Positions 10,116 to 20,668 of a stretch of DNA of 64,000 bases are shown piece after piece (within the stretch, counting starts at the first letter, position 1; the number at the start of each line of letters is the position of its first letter). Origin of the DNA: Alkalicoccobacillus plakortidis (GTDB lineage Bacteria > Bacillota > Bacilli > Bacillales > Bacillaceae_D); contig NZ_JAMQJY010000003.1 in assembly GCF_023703085.1 (NCBI RefSeq), positions 310,001 to 374,000 of the forward strand. Direction: 5' to 3'. The notes under the pieces are model-generated. The model did not search any database. It had not been told where the DNA came from and worked only from the letters and a program-made list of their open reading frames with translations. Made by a program: the position numbers and the translations under genes.

Positions 10116-11846
10116 GAAGCACTCTCCCCTCTTTGCACTGTGACCATTTCCTGATACTCAGCTACCTTTTCATACAGTTCATCGTGACTGCCAATGGCCT
10201 TAAGCTGTCCTTCTTTTATAAAGAGAATTTGGTCTGCATCCTTGATGGTATAGAGTCGATGCGCCACAGTGATGATTGTCGCTTGCTTAGACAGCTGCTG
10301 AATGGACTGTTGCAATAATCTTTCCGTTTCTAGATCAAGACCGTTTGTTGGTTCATCAAAGAGAATGATAGACGGCTCTTTTAAAAAGGCACGTGCTAAC
10401 GCGACCCGCTGCTTTTCTCCACCTGATAAGCCACGTCCTCCCTCACCAATCAGTGTGTTTGCTCCGTCCTTTAAGTTTCGAATCATGCCACTCAATCCAG
10501 CTCGTTCTATGGCTCGATCCAACTCTTCTTGTGTAAACGAACGACCGCCTTCAATTGCAATATTCTCAGCAATTGTTCCTGAAAAGAGATAAGGATTTTG
10601 GGAGATGTAACTCAATTGATTAAACCAACTTTTTTCTTCGTACTCAGATAAGGGTTTACCGTCTACCATCACTTGACCATTCGTAGGTCTAATTAATCCA
10701 GCGATTAACTGTAATAACGTTGTCTTACCCGATCCACTAGGACCAACAATCGCTAATTTGCAATATGGGCTAACCTCTGTGTTCATTGTCTCTAGTTGAA
10801 ATTTCTCTTCTCCATAGCTATAGCTTAGTTGGCGTAATGAAAGCTTAGGCGGCGTCATCTTCTTCTCAAGTGGCGCGTCACCCCAAGTCACTGTCTCCTC
10901 TTCTCGAGCCAAGCTCTTCATCAACCTTTTTTGCAGCGCCAATACTTGCTCGTCCGTTATGAAAGGCACTTCCAAGCTCTTTCAGTGATGAATAGAATTC
11001 TGGCACAAGAATCATCACAAAGAAGCCAGTAAAGAAGGTTAACTGATCATAGATAATGATTTGAATGACAAGCTCCAACGCAATAATACCAATGCTAAGC
11101 ATGGAGATAATCTCCAACATGAATGTTTGTGTGAAGGCTACTTTCAAGATTGCCATTGTTGCATCTCTAAATCCCAAACTACTCTTCAAAATCGTCTGTT
11201 TCTGTTGATTGGCACGCCCAAATAACTTAAGAGTAGTTAATCCCTGTAACGAATCAAGAAAACGCCCGGAAAAAGAAGCAAGCTTCTCCACCTGTTCTTC
11301 CGACTTGTCCCTCGTCTGCAGACCAACAATGATCATAAAGAGTGGAATAAATGGAGCTGTTACAAGCATAATTAAGCCTGAGTTATGATGCTGAGATGCC
11401 ACAACCACAAGGATTAAGATGGGCACAAAGGCAGTCTGCATCAGCTGCGGTATATACTGACTGAAATACCCGTCAATCTCATCAACGGCATCTGTCACCA
11501 CACTGATTTTTCTTCCCGACTGTCCTTGTTTGGAAGCAAGAAATGAAAGCGATGCGTATTTCTTTAGAAATTCACCACGATACTCACTCTTTACTTTTGT
11601 AGCTAACTTTAGTCCAGATCGTCTACTAAGATAGATAAACAATGATCGTGCGCACAAACAAAGAAGCAGCCACAGTAAATCAACCAAAACCTCATCAAAG
11701 GATTTCCCTTGTAGAAATACACCGTCTACAATCTTCACAAGGAAATAAGCCTGTCCCACAATCGATAGCCCAATCAAAACAGCAGAGATCAAAAGAAAGA
11801 TCATTCTTTTTTTATATGAAAATGCACGCTCTTTTAATGTACGCAT
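10112..11846 (-). CDS. cydD: Heterodimeric ABC exporter subunit CydD, frameshifted
   Basis: Membrane domain (residues 1-300) plus ATPase domain with Walker A GPSGSGKTT, signature LSGGEKQRVALARAFL and Walker B SIILFDEPT. The extra base in CCAAGC (minus GCTTGG) at 10909-10914 breaks the frame in the linker. Its removal reads VDEELAREEETVTWGDAPLEK through and gives 577 residues, normal for CydD. Partner of CydC in cytochrome bd maturation. Confidence 0.9.
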
Positions 11847-11874
11847 GATTCACCAGTCCTATCTACCTGCTAAT

Positions 11875-12891
11875 CTATTTCTTTCCTTTCACATAATCCG
11901 CATCAAACAAGAACAACTTCATCAGTAGCATGAGAGAAGGAATAAGCAATAATAATCCACCAATAAAAGCAATGATTAATGCTAATCCCATCGTTTCATT
12001 TGTTGCAGCATCACTAATGGTTACATACGGATAGAGTAGATATGGATAGTGTCCGATCCCATATGCAAAAAAGGCCGTTAGAAATTGCAGCATGATACTC
12101 ACAAATGCTAAACCATAATACTTGCCTCTATAGATCAACCACATCGCAATCATAAAAAATCCGACTGAGAGCCCAAGCAGCCACCAAAGATCCATCATAT
12201 TCGAAAAGTGACGTTCGTTATGCTGACTAATCGCAATAAAGGCCGTTAAGGCAGACACAATCATTGGAGTTCCCCAGAATAGCGTATATCCTCTCACTAT
12301 TTTTAATGATTCCGTATCCTGAGCTCGATTCGCATAAAACGAAAGGAATGCCGCACTAATAAATAGCACAGAGACAATAGCAAGTACTACAATACTCCAT
12401 GAAAGTGGGCTACTGAATAACTCTGCAAATTGCAGCGAGACCGTACCGTTCTCCTCCACAATAAATCCACCCTCAGATAAGGTTAATGCTACGGATAAGG
12501 AAGCTGGAATGAATAACCCTGTAGCCCCGTAAAGGAACATGTAGATATTACTTTTCTTTGCCCCATAATTATGAAACGCATAAAAGGATCCACGGATAGC
12601 CAAGAGAATGATCGAAATACTCGCTGGCACCAGTAACGCTGTTCCGTAGTAGTAAGCAGTGTCAGGAAAAAATCCAATAATGCCAACAAAAAAGAAAACA
12701 AAAAAGACATTTGTGACTTCCCATACTGGTGATAAGTATCTCGATATTAATTGATTCATAATGTGATCTTTTTTTGTGAGCTTTGCATAATAAGCAAAGA
12801 AACCAGCACCAAAATCAACAGAGGCTACAATGATATAACCGTATAAGAAAATCCAAAGTACGGAAATTCCAATCATCTCATAGCTCATCAT
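11875..12891 (-). CDS. cydB: Cytochrome bd oxidase subunit II
   Basis: Membrane subunit of the quinol oxidase. About 338 residues, eight to nine hydrophobic helices, opening with the CydB words WIFLYGYIIVASVDFGAG and PVWEVTNVFFVFFFVG. Start chosen at ATG 12891, seven bases from GAGGAG; the GTG at 12897 would sit on the ribosome site. Overlaps the cydA end by 14 bases, implying translational coupling. Confidence 0.92.
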   Translation of the reverse strand: MMSYEMIGISVLWIFLYGYIIVASVDFGAGFFAYYAKLTKKDHIMNQLISRYLSPVWEVTNVFFVFFFVGIIGFFPDTAYYYGTALLVPASISIILLAIRGSFYAFHNYGAKKSNIYMFLYGATGLFIPASLSVALTLSEGGFIVEENGTVSLQFAELFSSPLSWSIVVLAIVSVLFISAAFLSFYANRAQDTESLKIVRGYTLFWGTPMIVSALTAFIAISQHNERHFSNMMDLWWLLGLSVGFFMIAMWLIYRGKYYGLAFVSIMLQFLTAFFAYGIGHYPYLLYPYVTISDAATNETMGLALIIAFIGGLLLLIPSLMLLMKLFLFDADYVKGKK

Positions 12892-14230
12892 TTTCACGCT
12901 CCTCTTTTACTGGATACTGTCTCTCAAGCTCTGCTTCCACTGGATTCTGTCGGAATAGCTTAGTTAATGTTGTCAAACAGACGATTGCAAGAACAATATA
13001 CAACCCTAAGAATAAGAAGAACATTAAGCCAAGATACGGAGAGGTGGTAGCACCCTCTGCAACGGTCATATAACCTCTAATAATCCACGGCTGTCTTCCA
13101 ACCTCCGCATAAATCCAACCAAATTCAACAGCTAAAAATGCGAGTGGTCCAGTACTAACAATCATCAGTAGCATCGGTTTACTTAGCTCATTCCATTTCT
13201 TAAGTTTCTTTAAAACAAAGTAGAAGAATGATACTGCTACCAAAACCATGCCAATCACAGCCATGAAATCAAACATATAGTGAACCCATAGTGGAGGAGT
13301 TTCATCTTCAGGAAACTGATCCAACCCAATCACTTCACTATTAAAATCATTGTGTGCCAAAAAGCTTAATGCTCCTGGAATACGTATGACCCCAGTCGGT
13401 TCATTGTCTTCATTCAACCAACCAAATAGAATCAAATCTGCATTTTTCTCCGTTTCAAAATGCCACTCAGCGGCAGCTAGCTTTTCCGGTTGATGTTCAG
13501 CTAGAAACTTTGCAGATGTATCTCCTGATAACAAGTTAATTGCCCCAAAAACAAATGCCACAGCAAGCATAAGATTTAATGCTTTTTTGTGATAGCTAGA
13601 AGCCCCTTTTTTTAGGATCATAAAAGCAGCAATCGCAGCTAATAAAATGGCACAGGTTAAATACGAAGAAGTTAACACGTGAAAGACCTTAGAAGGAGTA
13701 GCGAGACTAAACATCGCCTCAATGGGATTCACCTCGGAGAGATCTCCGCCTTCTAATACAAATCCCGCCGGTGTGTTCATAAAAGAATTCACTGTTGTAA
13801 TAAAAATGGCTGAAAACATCGAACCAATGACTACTGGTATAGAGAGCAACCAGTGGATGATTGGGTTCTTAAACCTGTCCCATGTATATAGATAGATACC
13901 TAAGAAAATGGCTTCAAAGAAAAAAGCAAATACCTCCATAAATAAAGGCAAAGCAATAACATTCCCTGCAACCCGCATAAAGTTAGGCCAAACAAGTGAT
14001 AGCTGCAAACCAATGGCTGTACCCGTTACCACACCAATGGCGACCGTAATCACAAACCCTCTCGCCCATCGTTTAGCCAGGATATAATGCCTATCCTTCT
14101 TCTTGATTCCAACGAACTCAGCTATACAAATCATTAAAGGCACACCCACACCTATCGTCGCAAAAATGACATGAAATCCAAGCGTCATAGCTGTAATTAA
14201 GCGACTCAGTAATACCGTATCCATCTCCAT
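12878..14230 (-). CDS. cydA: Cytochrome bd oxidase subunit I (short Q-loop)
   Basis: 450 residues with heme- and quinol-binding subunit features: early histidine in TLGFHVIFATIGVG, the segment LPLFMEVFAFFFEAIFLGIYLYTW, and a compact quinol loop (FGWLNEDNEPTG to IPGALSFLAHND), which is the short form usual in Firmicutes. First gene of cydABCD, a high-affinity oxygen reductase used at low aeration. No clear Rex box was found upstream, though a CACAAA-x-TTTTGTG dyad occurs near 14255-14275. Confidence 0.94.
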   Translation of the reverse strand: MEMDTVLLSRLITAMTLGFHVIFATIGVGVPLMICIAEFVGIKKKDRHYILAKRWARGFVITVAIGVVTGTAIGLQLSLVWPNFMRVAGNVIALPLFMEVFAFFFEAIFLGIYLYTWDRFKNPIIHWLLSIPVVIGSMFSAIFITTVNSFMNTPAGFVLEGGDLSEVNPIEAMFSLATPSKVFHVLTSSYLTCAILLAAIAAFMILKKGASSYHKKALNLMLAVAFVFGAINLLSGDTSAKFLAEHQPEKLAAAEWHFETEKNADLILFGWLNEDNEPTGVIRIPGALSFLAHNDFNSEVIGLDQFPEDETPPLWVHYMFDFMAVIGMVLVAVSFFYFVLKKLKKWNELSKPMLLMIVSTGPLAFLAVEFGWIYAEVGRQPWIIRGYMTVAEGATTSPYLGLMFFLFLGLYIVLAIVCLTTLTKLFRQNPVEAELERQYPVKEERENDEL

Positions 14231-14387
14231 TTACTCTTCCTCCTGACAATCAAACAGGACCACACAAAAGTTTGTGATCTATTGAGCATATTCTAATACT
14301 ACTTTGTTAAATATGGGTGAAGTTTAGTAAAAGTTTGATAGATCGACACATCTTTTCGACAAATTTTTTGAACGACATAAATAGAAA

Positions 14388-14419
14388 AACAGGCAGGAAT
14401 ACATGCGCCCCTGCCTGTT
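14388..14419. terminator. Terminator after the S66 peptidase gene
   Basis: Perfect stem AACAGGCAGG / CCTGCCTGTT with a 12-base loop, 12 bases past the minus-strand stop at 14431; the T run is short. Confidence 0.6.
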
Positions 14420-14430
14420 AAGCGTACTCA

Positions 14431-15444
14431 TTATTTAAACCACTGTGTCACTTTTCCTTTTCCATCTTCTGTCTCTACTTTCGCATATGCACCATTAATC
14501 AGTGTTAGCTGCGGCGGAACATGTCCACAGTCAATCTCATAGATAACCGGCACACCTAGTTCTTCGGTTAGATCCTGGTACACATCTTCTGTTGTATACC
14601 CCTCAACTGGTGTATTTGCTGCACTTCTGCCAAACAAGATCCCTGAACAATGTTCAAACCATCCCGCAAGCTTCATCTGAATGAGTGCTCGTTTTAGATC
14701 CGTTGTGGTCATCTCACAGTTTTCAAAAAACCACAGTACTGGCTCTTCCTCAACAAACTGTCTTCTAAAGGTTGAAACATCCCCATATGGTGTACCGACT
14801 AGATGGTGAATCACATCAACACAGCCTCCAAGTAAGCGTCCTTCCACTTCAACTTTCTGACCTGTTGAAGACTTCCATTCTGTTGTCTCATTTAAATGAA
14901 AAACATGTGGGCTTGGATTCTCAAAGTCCCACTCCTTTTGATACTTTTCTGAGGAATATTGTATAACCTCTCCACCCGCTTCGGTCGAAAGCACCTGCTC
15001 CCACATTGCTGTAGTGGCATCGTACTCTTCTCCTCTTAGATCCACCAGATTTGTTCCATGAGCGGTCGCCATTCCAGTTTGCAGCGTCACGGCTAAAAGC
15101 AGCATACTCACATCAGAATAACCTAAGATCCATTTTGATTGAATCGATTCAAAATCTAGGTGCTCTAATACCTCTATTAATAACTCCCCGCCCCATGGTG
15201 GAATAATGAGATCGACCTGATCATCTGTCATCATTCTATTAAATTCTTCTGCCCGCACCTCAGCCGATGCCGACCTAGCCTTAACTTGAGTCCAGACCGT
15301 TTCACCACATTGCAGATGGTAGCCTCTCTCTTTCAACCGAGCCGAAGCTTCTTTTACAATGTGATGGAGTTCAAGTGGTACCCCAGACGAAGTGGCTGTC
15401 ACCCCAATTGTGGCACCTTTTTTCATATGAGGATATGTAATCAT
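14431..15444 (-). CDS. S66-family peptidase (LD-carboxypeptidase / MccF-like)
   Basis: About 337 residues. Serine nucleophile in GYSDVSMLLL, plus FFENCEMTTTDL and CGHVPPQLTL which carry the Glu and His of the S66 triad. The family includes LdcA (murein recycling) and MccF (microcin C immunity). The absence of a signal peptide fits a cytosolic enzyme of either kind. Start ATG 15444 is preferred over TTG 15465 because GGAAGGGAAGAG lies between them. Single gene, divergent from the PepSY gene. Confidence 0.85.
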   Translation of the reverse strand: MITYPHMKKGATIGVTATSSGVPLELHHIVKEASARLKERGYHLQCGETVWTQVKARSASAEVRAEEFNRMMTDDQVDLIIPPWGGELLIEVLEHLDFESIQSKWILGYSDVSMLLLAVTLQTGMATAHGTNLVDLRGEEYDATTAMWEQVLSTEAGGEVIQYSSEKYQKEWDFENPSPHVFHLNETTEWKSSTGQKVEVEGRLLGGCVDVIHHLVGTPYGDVSTFRRQFVEEEPVLWFFENCEMTTTDLKRALIQMKLAGWFEHCSGILFGRSAANTPVEGYTTEDVYQDLTEELGVPVIYEIDCGHVPPQLTLINGAYAKVETEDGKGKVTQWFK

Positions 15445-15553
15445 CTCGAATCTCTTCCCTTCCAACTATTTTTCATATCTCCCCAAAACTTCACAGCATT
15501 TAACATCTTCTTTGTACACTAAGACAAATGCTCGAGAAATCAGGAGGATCGTT

Positions 15554-16931
15554 ATGAATTCAACTAAGAAAAAGAAAAAACAAACTAGTGCTTCTATCTA
15601 CCAAGTCGTATGGAAATGGCATTTTTACGCTGGCATTATTTCAGCACCATTTTTATTTATTTTAGCATTTAGTGGAAGTGTTTACTTGTTTAAACCACAA
15701 ATTGAAGCCTTTTTATATCAGGATTATTTTGTCGTGGATCAAGTGGCAGAAGATCGAGTTTCCTTTTCAGCCCAAAGAGATCAGGTAAAAGAATTCTATC
15801 CTGATGCCTCGATTTCATCTTTTGTATTAAAGGACGAACCCGACGCTACAACAGAGTTTCTAATCAGTGAAGATGGGGAATCTGCCTCGGTTTTTGTTAA
15901 CCCTTACACCGGAGACATACAAGGAAAGCTAGCTGATGATAATCGACTTATGACGATTTTCAAGAAAATACATAGTGAGCTCTGGATTGCCGGCACGATT
16001 GGAAACCGAATCGTTGAACTCGCTTCCTGTTGGGCGATCATTCTACTTATCACTGGCCTATACATCTGGTGGCCACGAAATCGCGCTTCCATCTGGGGAA
16101 CGATACTACCAAGACTACGAAAAAAAGGAAGACTCTTTTGGCGCGATATGCATGCAGTCCCTGCCTTTTGGTTATCCATTTTTATTCTAATTCTTATCGC
16201 AACCGGACTACCTTGGTCAGGCGTATTAGGACAACAAATCCAAAAGCTTTCGACTGCCCCTGATCACTCTTATGCCTGGCAGGAACGTCCGGAATCCATC
16301 ACACTCACTAAGGACGCAGCAGATGGTATTCCATGGGCGAACGAAAATTTGGAGATGCCTGAATCTGAATTTGAAAGCGAATATCTACCTATCAACATTG
16401 AAGACGTAACCCATATTGCCGAAATGGAAGGCATGGCCTACCCCTATACATTATCTTTACCGGATGGCCCAACAGGTGTTTACACGATATCTCATGAAAC
16501 AAATCGACTCGACCTTTCCACAAAGCATATTGATCAATATAGTGGCACTGTTTTAGTAAGCAGGAGCTTTCAGGACTTTGATTTTATTCCAAAGCTAGTT
16601 TCAGCTGGCATTGCCCTCCACGAAGGACGACTATTTGGCTTGGCCAAACCAATTACTTGGTCTGATCACTTGTTTAGGTTTGATGGGGATTGTAGTTAGT
16701 TCATTTATTTTATGGAAAAAACGCAAACCAAACGGAAAGCTCGGTGCTCCTCCTGGATCAAAAGATAAAAAGGTGACAAGAGCGGTATTCTTTATTATGC
16801 TTGGGTTTGGGATTATCTTACCTTTAGTCGGACTATCAATTATCATTATTTACCTACTAGATCGATTCATTTTCTCTAAATTTTCATGGTTCTCTTCAAA
16901 AGAAGAAATCAGAACAAAAAGGACTGGATAA
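15554..16931 (+). CDS. PepSY-associated transmembrane protein, frameshifted
   Basis: 458 residues after repair. AGGAGG sits six bases before ATG 15554. Four hydrophobic helices, the first in KWHFYAGIISAPFLFILAFS with a family-typical histidine, HSELWIAG, and IALHEGRLFG near the end. Members resemble PiuB/ferric-reductase-like proteins often near iron or copper genes. GCTTGG at 16638-16643 breaks the frame; without the extra T it reads LFGWPNQLLGLITCLGL. First of a three-gene operon with a c-type cytochrome lipoprotein and a FixH-like lipoprotein. Confidence 0.82.
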
Positions 16932-16932
16932 C

Positions 16933-17266
16933 ATGAAACTTTTAGTATCTACCATAATGCTACTCCTACTTTTTTTAACAGCTTGTGGTTCCCAAGCAAG
17001 GACTTGATCCGGAGATTGCAGATCAAGAACCCATTGAGACCGACTTAGACATAAACGTTGATGCAGCACAAGAAACCTATTCAGCCTCATGTATACAATG
17101 TCATGGCGGTGATCTAAGCGGATTAAGTGGCCCATCCCTTATAGATAATGACTTTACACCAGAAGACATTCAAGAGATCATCATAAATGGTCAAGGAGCG
17201 ATGCCTCCAATTCAGTTATCAGATGACGACACTGAAAACTTAGCCAACTGGTTGTCTACCCAATAA
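16933..17266 (+). CDS. Cytochrome c lipoprotein, frameshifted
   Basis: 110 residues after repair. Lipobox FLTACGS near residue 20, then an acidic linker, and one heme site CIQCH with distal methionine in GAMPPIQLSDDD. Membrane-anchored, outer face. The broken frame comes from CCAAGC (GCTTGG on the other strand) at 16992-16997; repair gives GSQQGLDPEIADQ. ATG overlaps nothing and follows the PepSY stop by one base. Likely electron carrier for the membrane neighbour; partner not shown. Confidence 0.82.
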
Positions 17267-17290
17267 ACCCTGTTAAAAGGAATGATTGAA

Positions 17291-17764
17291 ATGAACATAA
17301 AAACGTTTGGCATAATACTCGCTTCCGCTTTTTTTCTAAGCGCTTGCAACAACAACGAAGAAGGAGCTGACACATCCATACCAAGCATCATTGAAGTCAG
17401 CATCGACCTACCAGAATCATCTCCTGCAAATGAGCAGCTTGACATCCCAGTTCAAGTCACTCAAGGCGGTGAACCAGTTGATGACGCCAGAGATGTTGTT
17501 ATTGAAATATGGGAAGATCAAGACCGAGAAAATGGCTTTTTAGAAGAAGCAAAACTTCAATCCGACGGTCTCTATCAAATTAAGTACGAATTTGAATCCG
17601 ATGGCATCTACCTCGTCCAAGCACATGTCACAGCCCGCGACATGCACTCAATGCCAACCAAACCAATCATCATCGGTGACGTCTCAGAAGAAGACATTAA
17701 CGCCTTCAACGAAGCAGGCGGCGCTTCGTCTGAGGAACAAGGCGAGAGTAATCATCATCATTAA
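17291..17764 (+). CDS. FixH/YtkA-like lipoprotein
   Basis: 157 residues from ATG 17291 (AAAGGA ten bases upstream; ATG 17282 is too close). Lipobox FLSACNN, then a beta-rich domain with VVIEIWEDQ and YEFESDGIYLVQAHVTARDMHSMPTK, as in FixH / YtkA-like proteins linked to copper or heme-copper oxidase handling. A His-rich tail ESNHHH could bind metal. Third gene of the PepSY-cytochrome operon. Confidence 0.75.
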   Translation: MNIKTFGIILASAFFLSACNNNEEGADTSIPSIIEVSIDLPESSPANEQLDIPVQVTQGGEPVDDARDVVIEIWEDQDRENGFLEEAKLQSDGLYQIKYEFESDGIYLVQAHVTARDMHSMPTKPIIIGDVSEEDINAFNEAGGASSEEQGESNHHH

Positions 17765-17770
17765 AGAATT

Positions 17771-17802
17771 GACCCCCCTCCTGGTCGGGAGGGGGGTTTT
17801 TT
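17771..17802 (+). terminator. Terminator of the PepSY-cytochrome operon
   Basis: Stem CCCCCCTCC / GGAGGGGGG with a short loop and six T. Confidence 0.92.
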
Positions 17803-17856
17803 GGGGAGGAGATGGTGTGCGTAGAGCTTCTTGGTTCTTAGTTGAAGGGTGATCCT

Positions 17857-18290
17857 CTTGGTCCGTGCGTATATTTCTTGCTTAGGAGGGATGCTTCTTG
17901 GTAAATCCATTCCTGTCTTGGATTCAGCTCAATTCGTCTTGCTATGAGGGCGCGTTTCTTGGAGCTCAGTGGATTGCTCTTACTATTGGGTGCATTCTCT
18001 TGGTGCTCAGTGGATCGCTCTTGCTTTGAGGGGGCTTTTCTTGCTGTTCAGTGGATCGCTCTTGCTTTTGGGTGCATTCTCTTGGTGCTCAGTGGATCGC
18101 TCTTGCTTTGAGGGGGCTTTTCTTGCTGTTCAGTGGATCGCTCTTGCTTTTGGGTGCATTCTCTTGGTGCTCAGTGGATCGCTCTTGCTTTGAGGGGGCT
18201 TTTCTTGCTGTTCAGTGGATCGCTCTTGCTTTTGGGTGCATTCTCTTGGTGCTCAGTGGATCGCTCTTGCTTTGAGGGGGCTTTTCTTGG
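17857..18290 (+). repeat. Phased CTTG array A2 with 82-base tandem units
   Basis: From 17857 to 18286, 22 CTTG/CTTA cores occur at alternating 20 and 21 base steps. From 17999 on, the array is a near-perfect tandem of 82 bases (copies start at 17999, 18081, 18163, 18245). Each copy is two related 41-base halves sharing CAGTGGATCGCTCTTGCTTT. 82 is not a multiple of 3, so the open frames inside are by-products. Array starts about 50 bases after the operon terminator. Confidence 0.92.
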
Positions 18291-18687
18291 TGAGCATTGC
18301 TATAGGGAAGTCTGCTCTTTGTTTGCTTTGGTTCGTTCTTGCTAATGGATGAATCTATCTTACTATGAATACAAAATCTCTTGATAAACTCATGCTTTCT
18401 ACCAAGGAAGTTCCTCCGACCGATATTCAATCCCTTATTCAGCAAACCAATCATTTAGACCATATTAGCTGTTAATTCCTCGCAATAGAAATAATTAACC
18501 AAAGAATTCCCCAATATTTATCACCTAAATCAAATAGATTCTGTTTTAAAAAAATTGAATATAAAAGCAATACTTCATTCCAAATTTATTTAATTTTCCC
18601 AATAGATGTTCGCTCTTCTTATGGTAATATTATCTATAGAAAATAATTGATTTTATTCCTAAAAATAAACAAATACGTGGTGATTCT
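18291..18687. other. Array decay tail and AT-rich promoter region
   Basis: Up to about 18400 CTTG/CTTA words persist irregularly (18338, 18360, 18380). After that the sequence becomes strongly AT-rich and presumably holds the promoter for the ABC cassette; TATGGTAATATTATC near 18619-18633 is one candidate region. No gene seen. Confidence 0.5.
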
Positions 18688-19572
18688 GTGTCAGTCATTT
18701 CTATCAAAAATCTCTCGAAAAGTTATAAAAAGCAAAACGTTCTTGACGATATTAGTCTTCATATTGAGTCTCCTGGTATTTGGGCATTAGTAGGACCTAA
18801 TGGCGTAGGAAAAACTACTTTTCTAAATGTCCTTACTAACCTTATCCCTCTTGACTCTGGGACCATTTCACTTGTTGGAATGAAGCATTCTAATTTTAAA
18901 GTCTTTAAGCAAGTGTCTTACTTACAAGATAATTCGGTATTATACCATTATTTAACTGGATATGAACACTTAAAGTTCATATGTGATATGCATAACCTCT
19001 CAAAACAACGTTTACTAGAAGTGGTTGATTATGTTGGAATGGGCGACTACCTTCACAAATTAGTAGGTAATTATTCGTTAGGAATGAAACAACATCTTTT
19101 ATTAGCTCTATCCATCATAAATAAACCAACCTTATTATTGTTAGATGAACCGTTAAATGGACTTGATCCATCAAGTGCCATATTAATGCGTCGTTTGCTG
19201 CTAGAATTAGCAGCTGACGGTACGACTATTATTCTGTCCTCGCATAACCTTTCTGAAATTGATCGTGTTACCAACCAAATAATCTTTTTAAAAGACGGAA
19301 AAATCACCGAGGTACATACGAAGGATCACGAACTGACCTATTATCATTTACAGGTAGCCGATCAAAAAAAAGCAACAGATCTCCTAACTGAGAACCATTA
19401 TGAATTCTCGGAATCAGAAAGCTGTATTACGTTTAGAGCTACTAAAAACACTCTTAATGAATACATAAGCTTGATAACCAAATATCGTATCATGATCCAA
19501 GATATTCAAAAAGAAACAACAAGCACAGAAGATTTGTATAATGATTTCTTTCGACGTGAGGTTACAAAATGA
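18688..19572 (+). CDS. ABC transporter ATPase of peptide-exporter type
   Basis: 294 residues, GTG start. Walker A GPNGVGKTT, Q-loop in QVSYLQDNS, atypical signature YSLGMKQHLLLA, Walker B LLLLDEP, H-loop SSH. The signature YSLGMKQ is typical of BcrA/NatA-like ATPases that pair with separate ABC-2 permeases for antibiotic or peptide export or self-protection. Overlaps the next gene by four bases. The cassette is much more AT-rich than its neighbours, suggesting acquisition. Confidence 0.88.
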   Translation: MSVISIKNLSKSYKKQNVLDDISLHIESPGIWALVGPNGVGKTTFLNVLTNLIPLDSGTISLVGMKHSNFKVFKQVSYLQDNSVLYHYLTGYEHLKFICDMHNLSKQRLLEVVDYVGMGDYLHKLVGNYSLGMKQHLLLALSIINKPTLLLLDEPLNGLDPSSAILMRRLLLELAADGTTIILSSHNLSEIDRVTNQIIFLKDGKITEVHTKDHELTYYHLQVADQKKATDLLTENHYEFSESESCITFRATKNTLNEYISLITKYRIMIQDIQKETTSTEDLYNDFFRREVTK

Positions 19573-20667
19573 ACCTGTTTTTATTTGAAATAAAAAAGAT
19601 CATTCGTACCAAATCTCTATTCTTAATCTTGTCACTGACTTGCTTATTGATAAGTATATTATTTATACACAACTTAATGAAACAAGACCTTATTCAATCA
19701 GAGAAACTCGAGCATTTTTCTGAAATTTCCCGAGAATTATCTACGAATATTCTAGCCGATAGAGAGTATTTAAATGAGGCGGATGATCCTGCCGTTTCTA
19801 ACAGAATTGATATAGGTATCAACCTCCAACAAGAACTTTCCATATTAATTGACTCTATAAGAAAGAATGATTGGAAGCAAGAATTGGAATCTGAAGTTCT
19901 TGTTTATCATTTAGCCGAAACCTATAAAAATGTCCAAGGTGATTTTAAGATTACAACGATTGAAATGGAGAAAATCATAAAGTTAAACGAAGAATTACTA
20001 ATAAGTGACCTTCCTAAGGAAAGTGAGCGAGCTTCTATTCAACAAGCTGTTTTTATGAAACAGATGATCTCACTTTTTATAAATACCTTTGGTTTTTTAA
20101 TATTCTTCGTTATCTTTCTTCCATTTCTATCGAAGGAATTTGAAGATAATCACATGAAATGGTTGTATACTACTCCAAGCTCCTCGTTATCAATTGTTTC
20201 TACATAAGTACGTAAGTATTATTTTGTCCGGTGTGATCTGGTTACTTACCCTATTTGGTTTGTCATACGGCTTACCTACTCTTTTTGGAAAGAACGTCGA
20301 CAACGCTTTCCAGTACCCACTTTTCACTACTTCTGAGGACTTTATATATATCTCTGATTACATTCTTCAAGCTGGTATCTATAGTTTTGGTCTAATGCTT
20401 TTCGGTACCTCTGTCTTACTACTAATTACTCTCTTTATTCGTCACACAGTACTTAGCACGATTATAGTCGTTTCAACTTTTTTTTGGCACTACATCTTAT
20501 TAAAAAACAATACTTACTCCTTGTTGAATCCTTTTACTTATGTTGAAGTGGATTCAATTATTCTAGAGAACCCTCATTATTTTCCTTGGGGAGCGGTTGT
20601 ACTCTTTCTCGGAACCATGCTTTTAGTTAGCACAAGTTTATTGATTAATCACAAGCGGGGAATCTAA
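19569..20667 (+). CDS. ABC-2 type permease 1, frameshifted
   Basis: 365 residues after repair. N-terminal helix, a long extracytoplasmic coil-rich domain (residues 30-160), then five or more helices, the ABC-2 export layout. The frame breaks at CCAAGC 20175-20180; dropping one A reads KWLYTTPAPRYQLFLHKYVSIILSG. Start ATG 19569 overlaps the ATPase stop. Paired with the second permease. Confidence 0.78.
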
Positions 20668-20668
20668 T

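Noticed and set aside
14255..14275. Rex operator upstream of cydA
   Set aside because: The dyad has CACAAA..TTTGTG arms in the opposite order to TTGTGA-N6-TCACAA.
17969..18345. Three overlapping open frames encoding Leu/Ser-rich 70-74 residue proteins
   Set aside because: They are the 82-base tandem read in three frames; no ribosome site, and the period is not a multiple of three.
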